From contig NZ_CH902578.1 of the NCBI RefSeq assembly GCF_000152805.1, positions 1,602,162 through 1,666,161 on the forward strand: DNA of 64,000 bases, read 5' to 3'. The position numbers and the translations under genes are program-made. Positions 25,421 through 33,955 of the stretch are shown piece after piece. This stretch comes from Maritimibacter alkaliphilus HTCC2654. GTDB lineage: Bacteria > Pseudomonadota > Alphaproteobacteria > Rhodobacterales > Rhodobacteraceae. Every line of letters starts with the position of its first letter. Within the stretch, counting starts at the first letter, position 1. The notes beneath the pieces were generated by a model. That model saw only the letters and a program-made list of their open reading frames with translations, was not told where the DNA came from and searched no databases.

Positions 25421-27466
25421 ATGTTCAAGAAGATCCTGATTGCGAACCGGGGCGAGATTGCCTGCCGCGTGATGAAAACCGCGAAGAAAATGGGCATCCA
25501 GACCGTCGCGATCTATTCGGATGCGGACCGCCACGCGCTGCATGTGCAGATGGCGGATGAGGCGATCCACATCGGCCCGCCGCCCGCCAACCAGTCCTAT
25601 ATCGTCATCGACAAGGTGATGGACGCAATCAAACAGTCGGGTGCCGAAGCCGTGCACCCCGGTTATGGCTTCCTGTCCGAGAACGCCAAGTTCGCCGAGG
25701 CGCTCGAGGCCGCTGGTGTCGCCTTCATCGGCCCGCCGAAAGGCGCGATCGAGGCGATGGGCGACAAGATCACGTCGAAAAAGATCGCGCAGGACGCGAA
25801 CGTGTCGACCGTGCCCGGTTACATGGGTCTGATCGAGGACGCCGAAGAGGCCGTGAAAATCTCGAACGAGATCGGCTATCCGGTGATGATCAAGGCCTCC
25901 GCCGGTGGCGGCGGCAAGGGGATGCGGATCGCGTGGAACGACACCGAGGCGCGCGAAGGCTTTCAGTCGTCCAAGAACGAGGCCGCGAACAGCTTTGGCG
26001 ATGACCGGATCTTCATCGAAAAGTTCGTCACGCAGCCGCGCCACATCGAAATTCAGGTGCTCTGCGACGCGCACGGCAACGGCATCTATCTGGGCGAGCG
26101 GGAATGTTCGATCCAGCGCCGCAACCAGAAGGTCGTGGAAGAAGCCCCCTCGCCCTTCCTCGACGAAGAGACGCGCAAAGCGATGGGTGAACAGGCCGTC
26201 GCCCTGGCCAAGGCCGTGGGATACGCCAGCGCCGGCACGGTGGAGTTCATCGTCGATGGCGAGAAGAACTTCTATTTCCTCGAAATGAACACCCGCCTTC
26301 AGGTAGAGCACCCGGTGACCGAGCTCATCACCGGCGTCGATCTGGTCGAACAGATGATCCGCGTCGCGAACGGCGAGAAACTGACGATCACGCAGGACGA
26401 CGTGACCCTGACCGGCTGGGCCATCGAGAACCGGCTTTATGCCGAAGACCCCTATCGCGGTTTCCTGCCCTCGATCGGGCGTCTGACCCGTTACCGCCCG
26501 CCCGAGGAAATTGCCGCCGGGCCGCTGGTCACCAACGGCAAATGGCAAGGTGACGCGCCCGAGGGCGAGACCGCCGTGCGCAACGATACCGGCGTCTACG
26601 AGGGCGGCGAAATTAGCATGTATTACGACCCGATGATCGCCAAGCTCTGCACTTGGGCGCCGACGCGGGCCGAAGCGATCGAAGCGATGCGCGTGGCGCT
26701 CGACAGCTTCGAGGTCGAGGGGATCGGGCACAACCTGCCGTTCCTGTCTGCCGTGATGGATCACCCGAAATTCGTATCGGGCGACATGACCACCGCCTTC
26801 ATCGCGGAAGAATACCCCGAAGGCTTCGAAGGCGTGACGCTGGACGAGGCGCACCTCAAGCGCATCGCCGCCGCCTGCGCCGCGATGTTCCGCGTGACCG
26901 AGATCCGGCGCACCCGGATTTCCGGCACGATGGACAACCACGAACGCACCGTGGGCCGCGATTGGGTCGTGTCGCTTCAGGATGCCGTCTATCCCGTGAC
27001 CATCGACGCGGACCGCGAGGGGTCGACCGTGAACTTCGACGATGGCAGCGCGATGCGTGTCGCGTCCGACTGGACGCCGGGCGATCAACTGGCCCATGTC
27101 GATGTGGACGGCGAGCCGGTCGTGCTGAAGGTCGGCAAGATCACCAACGGCTTCAAGATCCGCACGCGCGGGGCCGAATTGGCCGTGCATGTGCGCACCC
27201 CGCGCACCCACGAGCTGGCGCTTCTGATGCCCGAAAAGGTGGCACCCGACACCTCCAAGATGCTGCTCTGCCCGATGCCGGGCCTCGTCGTGAAGATCGA
27301 CGTGGAAGAGGGTCAGGAAGTGCAGGAAGGTCAAGCGCTGTGCACCATCGAAGCGATGAAGATGGAGAACATTCTGCGCGCCGAGAAAAAGGCCGTCGTG
27401 ACCAAGATCAACGCAGGCCCCGGCGACAGTCTGGCGGTCGACGAAGTGATCATGGAATTCGAATGA
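25421..27466 (+). CDS. pccA: Propionyl-CoA carboxylase alpha subunit (biotin carboxylase/BCCP)
   Basis: A 681-residue biotin-dependent subunit. The N-terminal biotin carboxylase domain starts MFKKILIANRGEIACRVM and has the ATP-grasp glycine loop KASAGGGGKGMRIA and EMNTRLQVEHPVTE; a linker domain follows, then the biotinyl domain with the attachment motif EAMKMEN, the lysine being K647. The open frame runs upstream to 25154, but AGGAG directly before ATG 25421 and the family start fix the beginning. It works with PccB; propionyl-CoA carboxylases of roseobacters have this size and layout. Confidence 0.95.
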   Translation: MFKKILIANRGEIACRVMKTAKKMGIQTVAIYSDADRHALHVQMADEAIHIGPPPANQSYIVIDKVMDAIKQSGAEAVHPGYGFLSENAKFAEALEAAGVAFIGPPKGAIEAMGDKITSKKIAQDANVSTVPGYMGLIEDAEEAVKISNEIGYPVMIKASAGGGGKGMRIAWNDTEAREGFQSSKNEAANSFGDDRIFIEKFVTQPRHIEIQVLCDAHGNGIYLGERECSIQRRNQKVVEEAPSPFLDEETRKAMGEQAVALAKAVGYASAGTVEFIVDGEKNFYFLEMNTRLQVEHPVTELITGVDLVEQMIRVANGEKLTITQDDVTLTGWAIENRLYAEDPYRGFLPSIGRLTRYRPPEEIAAGPLVTNGKWQGDAPEGETAVRNDTGVYEGGEISMYYDPMIAKLCTWAPTRAEAIEAMRVALDSFEVEGIGHNLPFLSAVMDHPKFVSGDMTTAFIAEEYPEGFEGVTLDEAHLKRIAAACAAMFRVTEIRRTRISGTMDNHERTVGRDWVVSLQDAVYPVTIDADREGSTVNFDDGSAMRVASDWTPGDQLAHVDVDGEPVVLKVGKITNGFKIRTRGAELAVHVRTPRTHELALLMPEKVAPDTSKMLLCPMPGLVVKIDVEEGQEVQEGQALCTIEAMKMENILRAEKKAVVTKINAGPGDSLAVDEVIMEFE

Positions 27467-27492
27467 TCCTATGGCTGGGCGTGGCGACATAT

Positions 27493-27533
27493 CCGTGAAC
27501 CTGTGCGGCCATTTGGCCGCGCCTCACGGTTTT
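27493..27533 (+). terminator. Intrinsic terminator after pccA
   Basis: An outer stem CCGTGA/TCACGG (27493-27498, 27524-27529) encloses an inner stem GCGGCC-ATTT-GGCCGC (27505-27520), followed by TTTT. It lies 26 nt after the pccA stop. Confidence 0.8.
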
Positions 27534-27607
27534 CGCCGCGCCCGTCACTGGTCCCGTCCCGGCACCGTGCTAGCTTGCGCCAAAAACGAATGGCACGAGG
27601 CATGAGC

Positions 27608-29203
27608 ATGACCCTGACCGACGACGGGCAGACCTTTTCCGCAGGCCGCTGGCCGCTTTCGGCCCTGTCGGTGGCGAGCGCGGTTCTGATCTTCGCCGTG
27701 ATGCAGGGGATCGTCCTGTCGCTGACCGGCGGCGTTTTCGATTATCCGCTCGACGACCCCTATATCCACCTCGCGCTGGCCGAGGTGATCGCGCAAGACC
27801 AATACGGCGTGAACCTTGGCGAAGCCGCCTCACCCGGTTCGTCCGCGCTGTTTCCCTTTCTGCTGGTCCCCTTCGCCGGGACCGAGTTTCACCGCTACCT
27901 GCCCCTGATCTGGAGCGGCGTCGGCCTGATCTTTGCCGCATGGCTCTGGGGTCGCCTGCTGGTCGAGGCGGGCTATGGGCGCGCCGAATGGCGCTGGCTG
28001 GGGCTGGCCGCCGCCGTGCTTGGCCCCATCGCCGTGATGATGCCGATGGTCGCCTTCGTCGGAATGGAACATTCCCTACATGCGGCGGCGACCTTGGCGC
28101 TGCTTCTGGGCCTCCACCGTCACTTTTCCGATAATGGCGGGGTTGGCCTGATCCTTGCCGGCGCCTTCTTCGGGGCCGCGTTCCGCATCGAAGGGCTGGC
28201 ACCGGGGCTGATCGCCGCCTGTGCGCTGTTCTTGACGGGCAGCCGCCGGAACGGGCTGGCGACCGCTGCTGCGACGCTGCTGCCGATCCTGATGTTCATG
28301 GGCTTTCTCGTCTCGCAGGGCCTCGACCCCCTGCCCTCGTCGGTGCAGACGAAACTCAGCATGACCGATCCGGGGGACGAGCCGGGGTTCATTCAGCTGC
28401 GCCTCGCGATCCTTCTTGTGAACCTGCGCGAGCCGGGCGGGATGTTCGTCGCCGTCCTCGCGCTCGCCTCATTCCTGATGTGGCGGGCGACACCGCTCAA
28501 AGGCACGCGCTGGGGGGTGCTGGTGCTGGTCATCGGTGCCGCCGCCGCCGCGCATCTGCTGGCCGGACAGATCGGCTGGCTCAACCGCTATGAGCATTAC
28601 ATCCTCGTCATGACCGCCGCCGGGTTCCTCGTGCTCCTGCCCAAAGCCACCCAAGGCGCGGTGACACCGCTGGCCATCGGCGGGGTTGCGGCGCTGATCC
28701 TTGGCGGCGCGCTGGCCTATCGCCTGCCCATGCATTTCTTCGAACTGCCGCCCTCGGCCCGCGCAATCCATACGCAGCAGGGGCAGATGGCGCGTTTCGT
28801 GAAGGACTACCTGCAAACCGACGTGGCCGTGAACGATCTGGGCTATGTCGCATGGCAGAACGACAACTACGTGCTGGACCTTTGGGGCCTTGCCTCAGCC
28901 GAAGCGCGCGAAATCCGCACCACGGCCCCGGTGCCGGGTTGGACCGGCGATCTGACCGCGAAATACGACGTGCCCGTCGCACTGGTCTATGACCACTGGT
29001 TCGAAGACGGGATCGGCGCGGATTGGGTCAAGGTGGGCGAATTCCAACTGACCGTGCCGGGTGGGTTCCTCGGCGGCTATGTCGTGTCGTTCTACGCCAC
29101 GTCGCCGGATACCGTGGCGATGCTGACGGGTGCGCTTGAGGCGTGGATTCCCACGCTTCTGCCCCACAGCCGGTTCGTCTGGGCCGAGGGGATGGAGCCG
29201 TGA
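27608..29203 (+). CDS. Polytopic membrane protein, GT-C glycosyltransferase-like
   Basis: A 531-residue integral membrane protein with about ten hydrophobic segments in the first 400 residues and a soluble C-terminal domain. In the first loop it has FDYPLDDPYIHLALA, an acidic-pair loop of the kind that holds the catalytic residue in GT-C enzymes using lipid-linked sugars, and later FRIEGL. I cannot name the family or substrate. Three in-frame ATGs (27590, 27602, 27608) are possible; GAGG spaced 7 nt favours 27608. It sits between pccA and mcm, yet terminators and the opposed DUF4174 gene suggest it is a separate unit. Confidence 0.7.
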   Translation: MTLTDDGQTFSAGRWPLSALSVASAVLIFAVMQGIVLSLTGGVFDYPLDDPYIHLALAEVIAQDQYGVNLGEAASPGSSALFPFLLVPFAGTEFHRYLPLIWSGVGLIFAAWLWGRLLVEAGYGRAEWRWLGLAAAVLGPIAVMMPMVAFVGMEHSLHAAATLALLLGLHRHFSDNGGVGLILAGAFFGAAFRIEGLAPGLIAACALFLTGSRRNGLATAAATLLPILMFMGFLVSQGLDPLPSSVQTKLSMTDPGDEPGFIQLRLAILLVNLREPGGMFVAVLALASFLMWRATPLKGTRWGVLVLVIGAAAAAHLLAGQIGWLNRYEHYILVMTAAGFLVLLPKATQGAVTPLAIGGVAALILGGALAYRLPMHFFELPPSARAIHTQQGQMARFVKDYLQTDVAVNDLGYVAWQNDNYVLDLWGLASAEAREIRTTAPVPGWTGDLTAKYDVPVALVYDHWFEDGIGADWVKVGEFQLTVPGGFLGGYVVSFYATSPDTVAMLTGALEAWIPTLLPHSRFVWAEGMEP

Positions 29204-29210
29204 TGCGCCG

Positions 29211-29651
29211 TTACCGCACCAGCCGCTGGTCCTGCACTTCCTGCAACCGCACCGGCATCTTGTCGATGGAGCGGGTCAGTTCGCGCACCTCCCACGGGAA
29301 GGGTTTGCGCAGGTATTTCTGCCCGTCCTTGCCGATGAGCACGATCATGAAATCGCGGGGGCGAAGCTCCTTGCGGATCGGCGACAGGTTATCGGGGTCC
29401 GTATCGGTGATGACGACCACGTCCCGCTCGATCAGCGGCTCGGGCCGATCGGCGATGAAAGCAAGCTGCTCCAGATACCGGGGGTCGTTCGGACTGTCGG
29501 CGAAGATCACCAAAGGGCGCGCTTCCCACTTGAATTCGGACAACGTGTGCTCGCCCGCCTCGATGATCGGCAGTTCCGGTGCCTCTTCGGCAGCATGGGC
29601 GACAGGTGCGGCGAGCATCACGAGCCCGGCCAAGGCAGCGGTTCTGAACAT
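29211..29651 (-). CDS. Secreted DUF4174 family protein
   Basis: A 146-residue exported protein: signal peptide MFRTAALAGLVMLAAPVAHA, then a thioredoxin-like fold suggested by RPLVIFADSPNDPRYLEQL, ERDVVVITDTDP and DFMIVLIGKDGQKYLRKPFPW. This layout matches DUF4174 proteins, whose function is unknown; there is no CxxC, so it is not a classical redox thioredoxin. GGAG precedes the ATG. It is transcribed opposite to its neighbours and is divergent from methylmalonyl-CoA mutase. Confidence 0.8.
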   Translation of the reverse strand: MFRTAALAGLVMLAAPVAHAAEEAPELPIIEAGEHTLSEFKWEARPLVIFADSPNDPRYLEQLAFIADRPEPLIERDVVVITDTDPDNLSPIRKELRPRDFMIVLIGKDGQKYLRKPFPWEVRELTRSIDKMPVRLQEVQDQRLVR

Positions 29652-29735
29652 CTCTTCTCCTTCTGCCCTCAATATAGGGGCGGGAGACACGCGAACAAAG
29701 AGCCGGATTTCCGGCGCAATGCAAGGAGTTAGCCA

Positions 29736-31862
29736 ATGAGCGACCAGAACGACTGGAAAGCGCTGGCCGAAAAGGAATTGCGGGGCCGCGCCGTAGACGA
29801 TCTGAACTGGGAAACCCTCGAGGGGATCACGGTCAAACCGGTCTATACCCACGACGATGTGAAGGATCTGCCGCATATGGGCAGCCTCCCCGGTTTCGGC
29901 CCGTTCACCCGTGGCGTGAAGGCGACGATGTACGCCGGGCGGCCCTGGACCATTCGCCAATACGCCGGTTTCTCGACCGCGGAAGAGAGCAACGCCTTTT
30001 ATCGCAAGGCGCTGGCCGCCGGTCAGCAGGGCGTCTCGGTCGCCTTCGATCTGGCCACTCACCGGGGCTACGACTCGGACCATGAACGCGTCGTGGGCGA
30101 CGTCGGCAAGGCGGGCGTGGCCATCGACAGTGTCGAGGACATGAAGATCCTGTTCGACGGTATCCCGCTCGATCAAGTCTCCGTGTCCATGACGATGAAC
30201 GGCGCGGTGATCCCGATCCTCGCCAACTTCATCGTGACCGGCGAAGAGCAGGGGCATGACCGGGCGGTGCTGTCGGGGACCATTCAGAACGACATTCTGA
30301 AGGAATTCATGGTCCGCAACACCTATATCTATCCGCCCGAGCCTTCGATGCGGATCATCTCGGACATCATCGAATACACGTCCAACGAAATGCCCAAGTT
30401 CAACTCGATCTCGATCTCCGGCTACCACATGCAGGAAGCGGGCGCGAACCTCGTGCAGGAGCTGGCGTTCACGCTGGCGGACGGCAAGGAATACGTCAAA
30501 GCGGCGATGGACGCCGGGATGGACGTGGACAAGTTCGCGGGCCGTCTGTCGTTCTTCTTCGCGATCGGCATGAACTTCTTCATGGAGGCCGCCAAGCTGC
30601 GCGCCGCGCGGCTCTTGTGGCACCGGATCATGACCGAAGTGGGCGCCAAAAACGACCGCTCCAAGATGCTGCGCACCCATTGCCAGACTTCGGGCGTAAG
30701 CTTGCAGGAGCAGGACCCCTACAACAACGTGGTGCGCACGGCCTATGAGGCGATGTCGGCCGCGCTTGGCGGCACGCAGTCGCTCCACACCAATGCGCTC
30801 GACGAGGCCATCGCGCTCCCGACCGAGTTCTCGGCCCGGATCGCGCGCAACACGCAGCTTATCCTTCAGGAAGAGACCGGGATCACCAACGTGGTCGATC
30901 CCCTCGCCGGCTCTTACTATGTCGAGGCGCTGACGGCGGAACTGGCCGACAAGGCGTGGGAATTGATCGAAGAGATCGAAGAGATGGGCGGCATGACCAA
31001 GGCCGTCGCCTCCGGTATGCCCAAGCTCAGGATCGAGGAAACCGCGGCGCGGCGTCAGGCCGACATCGACCGGGGCACCGAAGTCATCGTCGGCGTGAAC
31101 AAGTATCGCAAGGACCACGAGGACCCGATCGACATTCTCGACGTCGACAACGTGCGCGTGCGCGAGGGTCAGGTGAAGGCGCTGGAGCGTATCCGCGCCG
31201 AACGCGATCAGGCCGCCTGCGACGCGGCTTTGGATGAACTCACCCGCCGCGCCAAGGAAGGCGGCAACCTGCTCGAAGCCGCGGTGGAAGCCGCGCGCGC
31301 CCGGGCCACAGTGGGAGAAATCTCGATGGCGATGGAAAAGGAATTCGGCCGCCACCGCGCGGAAGTCAAAACGCTGGCCGGGGTCTACGGCGCGGCCTAC
31401 GAGGGGGACGAAGGCTTCGCGGCGATCCAGAAGGACGTGGAGGCCTTTGCCGAAGAAGAGGGGCGCCGCCCCCGGATGCTCGTCGTCAAGATGGGTCAGG
31501 ACGGGCATGACCGGGGCGCAAAGGTCATCGCGACCGCGTTCGCCGACATCGGCTTCGACGTGGACGTGGGCCCCCTGTTCCAGACGCCGGAAGAGGCGGC
31601 GCAGGACGCGGTGGACAACGACGTGCACGTGGTCGGCATCTCGTCACAGGCGGCGGGTCACAAGACGCTCGCCCCCAAGCTGATCGAGGCGCTAAAGGCA
31701 CAGGACGCGGGCGACATCATCGTGATCTGCGGCGGGGTCATTCCGCAACAGGACTATGACTTCCTGAAGAAAGCGGGCGTGAAGGCGATTTTCGGACCGG
31801 GCACGAACATTCCCGAAGCGGCCAAGGATATCCTGAAGCTCGTCCGCGCCGCACGCGCCTAG
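29736..31862 (+). CDS. mcm: Methylmalonyl-CoA mutase, single-chain
   Basis: A 708-residue adenosylcobalamin enzyme that converts (R)-methylmalonyl-CoA to succinyl-CoA, the last step of propionyl-CoA assimilation. The catalytic barrel carries [34 protein letters not shown] and [29 protein letters not shown] (read in pieces). The C-terminal B12 domain has D589-x-H591-x-x-G594, where H591 is the cobalt ligand, and [12 protein letters not shown]. Length fits the fused, homodimeric or MutB-type form. AAGGAG precedes ATG 29736. The epimerase and a MeaB-type chaperone are not in the window. Cobalamin genes lie at 50 kb. Confidence 0.95.
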   Translation: MSDQNDWKALAEKELRGRAVDDLNWETLEGITVKPVYTHDDVKDLPHMGSLPGFGPFTRGVKATMYAGRPWTIRQYAGFSTAEESNAFYRKALAAGQQGVSVAFDLATHRGYDSDHERVVGDVGKAGVAIDSVEDMKILFDGIPLDQVSVSMTMNGAVIPILANFIVTGEEQGHDRAVLSGTIQNDILKEFMVRNTYIYPPEPSMRIISDIIEYTSNEMPKFNSISISGYHMQEAGANLVQELAFTLADGKEYVKAAMDAGMDVDKFAGRLSFFFAIGMNFFMEAAKLRAARLLWHRIMTEVGAKNDRSKMLRTHCQTSGVSLQEQDPYNNVVRTAYEAMSAALGGTQSLHTNALDEAIALPTEFSARIARNTQLILQEETGITNVVDPLAGSYYVEALTAELADKAWELIEEIEEMGGMTKAVASGMPKLRIEETAARRQADIDRGTEVIVGVNKYRKDHEDPIDILDVDNVRVREGQVKALERIRAERDQAACDAALDELTRRAKEGGNLLEAAVEAARARATVGEISMAMEKEFGRHRAEVKTLAGVYGAAYEGDEGFAAIQKDVEAFAEEEGRRPRMLVVKMGQDGHDRGAKVIATAFADIGFDVDVGPLFQTPEEAAQDAVDNDVHVVGISSQAAGHKTLAPKLIEALKAQDAGDIIVICGGVIPQQDYDFLKKAGVKAIFGPGTNIPEAAKDILKLVRAARA

Positions 31863-31887
31863 GTTTTTTCAGCCATGACAGAACAAG

Positions 31888-31913
31888 GGGTCGGGCCAAC
31901 GCCCGGCCCTTTT
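31888..31913 (+). terminator. Intrinsic terminator after mcm
   Basis: GGGTCGGGC (31888-31896) pairs with GCCCGGCCC (31901-31909) with one G-U, loop CAAC, then TTTT from 31910. It lies 26 nt after the mcm stop and overlaps the region just before the convergent DUF1194 gene's stop. Confidence 0.85.
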
Positions 31914-31916
31914 CGT

Positions 31917-32717
31917 TCAGGGCATGTTCCAGTCTTGCGACCGCTGCGCCCACATCTTTTCCCCGATCAGGCAATCGTAGCTTTCGCCTTCGTTGTATTG
32001 CACGGGGATGATCTGTTCGGCGGGCGGGATCGACCCGATGAACACCTCCATCACCAGTTTTTGCAGCACGGCGTCCGCGAAATCCTCCCACCCGAGCACG
32101 GGAACCACGAAGGCCCCCGGCCCGCCGATCACGCAATCGCGGTAATAGACGTCAAGGTCGTCGATGCTCCACAGGCTCCACAACCCGTCCTGCGTGAGAA
32201 GCGGCAGGCCGTTGATGACGATGCCCTGCGAAATCGCGGCGTCGCGCATCTCTTCCACATGGCGTCCCTGATTGTTCGGCCCGTCGCCGGAAACGTCGAT
32301 GACACGCCTGATCCCGTCGTAGTCGTTCGAATTGATCGCGGCGGTCGCGTAGGCCAGCGCCTCGGAAATCGAGGTCCGGCGCATGGTCGGGTTGAAGGTG
32401 ACGGTGAGCGCATCGGCGAAGGCGTGCAGGTCTTCGCGGGATTCGATGAGGGTCCAAGGCACGATCTCGCGCTGACTGCCCGCCCATTCGACATAGGTGA
32501 TCGCGATCCGTCCCATCGCGCCCGACCCGACCGCATCCGCCAGCGCGTCCGACCTGAGGGCCGCGGCATAGCCGCGCCGTTGGATTTCCAACTCGTGATA
32601 GCTGACCGACCGCGACACGTCGACCATGAGCGCCAGTTCCAGATCGACGAGGATCGGCTGCGCACGAAGCGGCGTGGCGGACAGGATCAGAGCGACGAGC
32701 AGGGCGAGCGTTTTCAT
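31917..32717 (-). CDS. Secreted DUF1194 (von Willebrand A-like) protein
   Basis: A 266-residue exported protein. After a signal peptide (MKTLALLVALILSATPLRA) the VWA-like fold begins with LELALMVDVSRSVS, giving the metal-ion-dependent adhesion residues D33-x-S35-x-S37, and contains RRVIDVSGDGPNNQG, the second MIDAS loop. This is the usual layout of DUF1194 proteins of alphaproteobacteria, which have no known role; metal-dependent binding of a protein partner is likely. There is no membrane anchor after the signal. The ribosome site is weak. Confidence 0.85.
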   Translation of the reverse strand: MKTLALLVALILSATPLRAQPILVDLELALMVDVSRSVSYHELEIQRRGYAAALRSDALADAVGSGAMGRIAITYVEWAGSQREIVPWTLIESREDLHAFADALTVTFNPTMRRTSISEALAYATAAINSNDYDGIRRVIDVSGDGPNNQGRHVEEMRDAAISQGIVINGLPLLTQDGLWSLWSIDDLDVYYRDCVIGGPGAFVVPVLGWEDFADAVLQKLVMEVFIGSIPPAEQIIPVQYNEGESYDCLIGEKMWAQRSQDWNMP

Positions 32718-32776
32718 TCCCGCAGCATGGCGGGGGCCGGCCTGCGCTGTCTATTCACAAGGTGGTGGCCCGACCT

Positions 32777-33949
32777 TCAGCCGTCCGCATCCTTGCGCCT
32801 GACCCTGTAGCCCGCCGCCTTCACGGCACGAAGCTGCGCCTGAGCTTCGCGGTGGGCATAATCGTCCTGGCCCACGTGCATCCGCCCCGGCAGCGGGTAA
32901 TCCGGGCTGAACGGTGCGCTTTCGCCGTAGCCGAAGGCGCTGTCCTGCACGAAGACCCGGTCGCGCATCCACGGCCAGACCTCGCGCCGGAGAAACAACT
33001 GGTCGTCCACGCGGGAGTTCAGCACCTTTTCGCGCGACTTGGCGAAGGCGAGGATGCGTTTGCCCATGCCGGGAATATTGCCGCGATGCGCCCCCCAGAG
33101 GCCCGCGAGGATCAGTTCGGAATGGGTCAGGAAATCGCGCATGACGTGGAACGGCTGACCGGAGTTCAGCCAGTCCTGCACCGCCACGCGTTCGCGGATC
33201 GTGGGCACGCTGTCGGCATCGCGGCAGACGTAGATATCCACGTCCCGGTCGTCCTCGACCAGAAAGCGCCAGAACAGACCGTAACGATTGGCGGGCAGCG
33301 AGGGCACCATGCGAAGCTGGGCACCGTTCGCGCGAAGCTCCTTGCGTGCCGCTTCCGGCACGCTCTCGTCGATATAGAAGCGGGGCGTCCAGCCCGGATA
33401 GACATAGCGCGCGACGATGGCATTGCGCACCGCGCCCTCAAGATATCGCGCGCCATTGCCCCATAGCGAATAGGAGATGATGTTGCGCTCGGGTCGTTCG
33501 GGGTCGAAGCGATGCACGACCGGCGCGGGGCGGTCGCCAAGGACCGGCGCTTCGGTTTCTTTCAATTCGAGCGCCCGGATCGACCAGCGCCTGTTCTCTT
33601 CCAGATTGCCCTTTCGCCCGTTCAACTCGGACATATAGCTCGCCCGAAGCACATCGGGGATCGGCGTCCTGTCGTCACTCGCGACCGCAAGCGCCTCGTC
33701 CACGAGGTTGGCGCGGGTGAGCGCCGAAATCAGGTTCGACGCGTTTTCGCGGTTGGGTTCAAGCTCATAGACCGCCCGCGTGATCTCGACCGCCTTGGCG
33801 GTGTCGCCGGTGTTGAAGGCGTGCGCGCCGAGGATGCGGCGGGCAGGCAGGTAATCGTCTGGCGCGGTTTCCAGCACGGCGGCCTCGTCGGGCGTCAGGG
33901 TCAGGTTGCCGCGTTTCAGGATGGTTTCGACGAGGTCGGCGTATTCCAT
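32777..33949 (-). CDS. TPR-like protein with glycosyltransferase-like domain
   Basis: A 390-residue cytoplasmic protein. The N-terminal 130 residues read as tetratricopeptide-like helices (ARRILGAHAFNTGDTAKAVEITRAVYELEPN spread over 37-67, and ASYMSELNGRKGNLEENRRW). The rest looks like a GT-A nucleotidyl-sugar domain: NIISYSLWGNGARYLEGAVRNA, YPGWTPRFYIDE and DIYVCRDADS, where D-A-D could bind the metal. I cannot assign an acceptor. It begins 6 nt after the SLC13 gene without its own clear ribosome site, so it depends on translation of that gene. Confidence 0.72.
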   Translation of the reverse strand: MEYADLVETILKRGNLTLTPDEAAVLETAPDDYLPARRILGAHAFNTGDTAKAVEITRAVYELEPNRENASNLISALTRANLVDEALAVASDDRTPIPDVLRASYMSELNGRKGNLEENRRWSIRALELKETEAPVLGDRPAPVVHRFDPERPERNIISYSLWGNGARYLEGAVRNAIVARYVYPGWTPRFYIDESVPEAARKELRANGAQLRMVPSLPANRYGLFWRFLVEDDRDVDIYVCRDADSVPTIRERVAVQDWLNSGQPFHVMRDFLTHSELILAGLWGAHRGNIPGMGKRILAFAKSREKVLNSRVDDQLFLRREVWPWMRDRVFVQDSAFGYGESAPFSPDYPLPGRMHVGQDDYAHREAQAQLRAVKAAGYRVRRKDADG

Positions 33950-33955
33950 TGGGTG

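Noticed and set aside
25280..27490. 736-codon minus frame opposite pccA
   Set aside because: Antisense shadow; no start signal and no domain.
29211..31628. 805-codon minus frame opposite methylmalonyl-CoA mutase
   Set aside because: Only the last 147 codons (the DUF4174 gene with its own ATG and ribosome site) are real; the rest mirrors the mutase.
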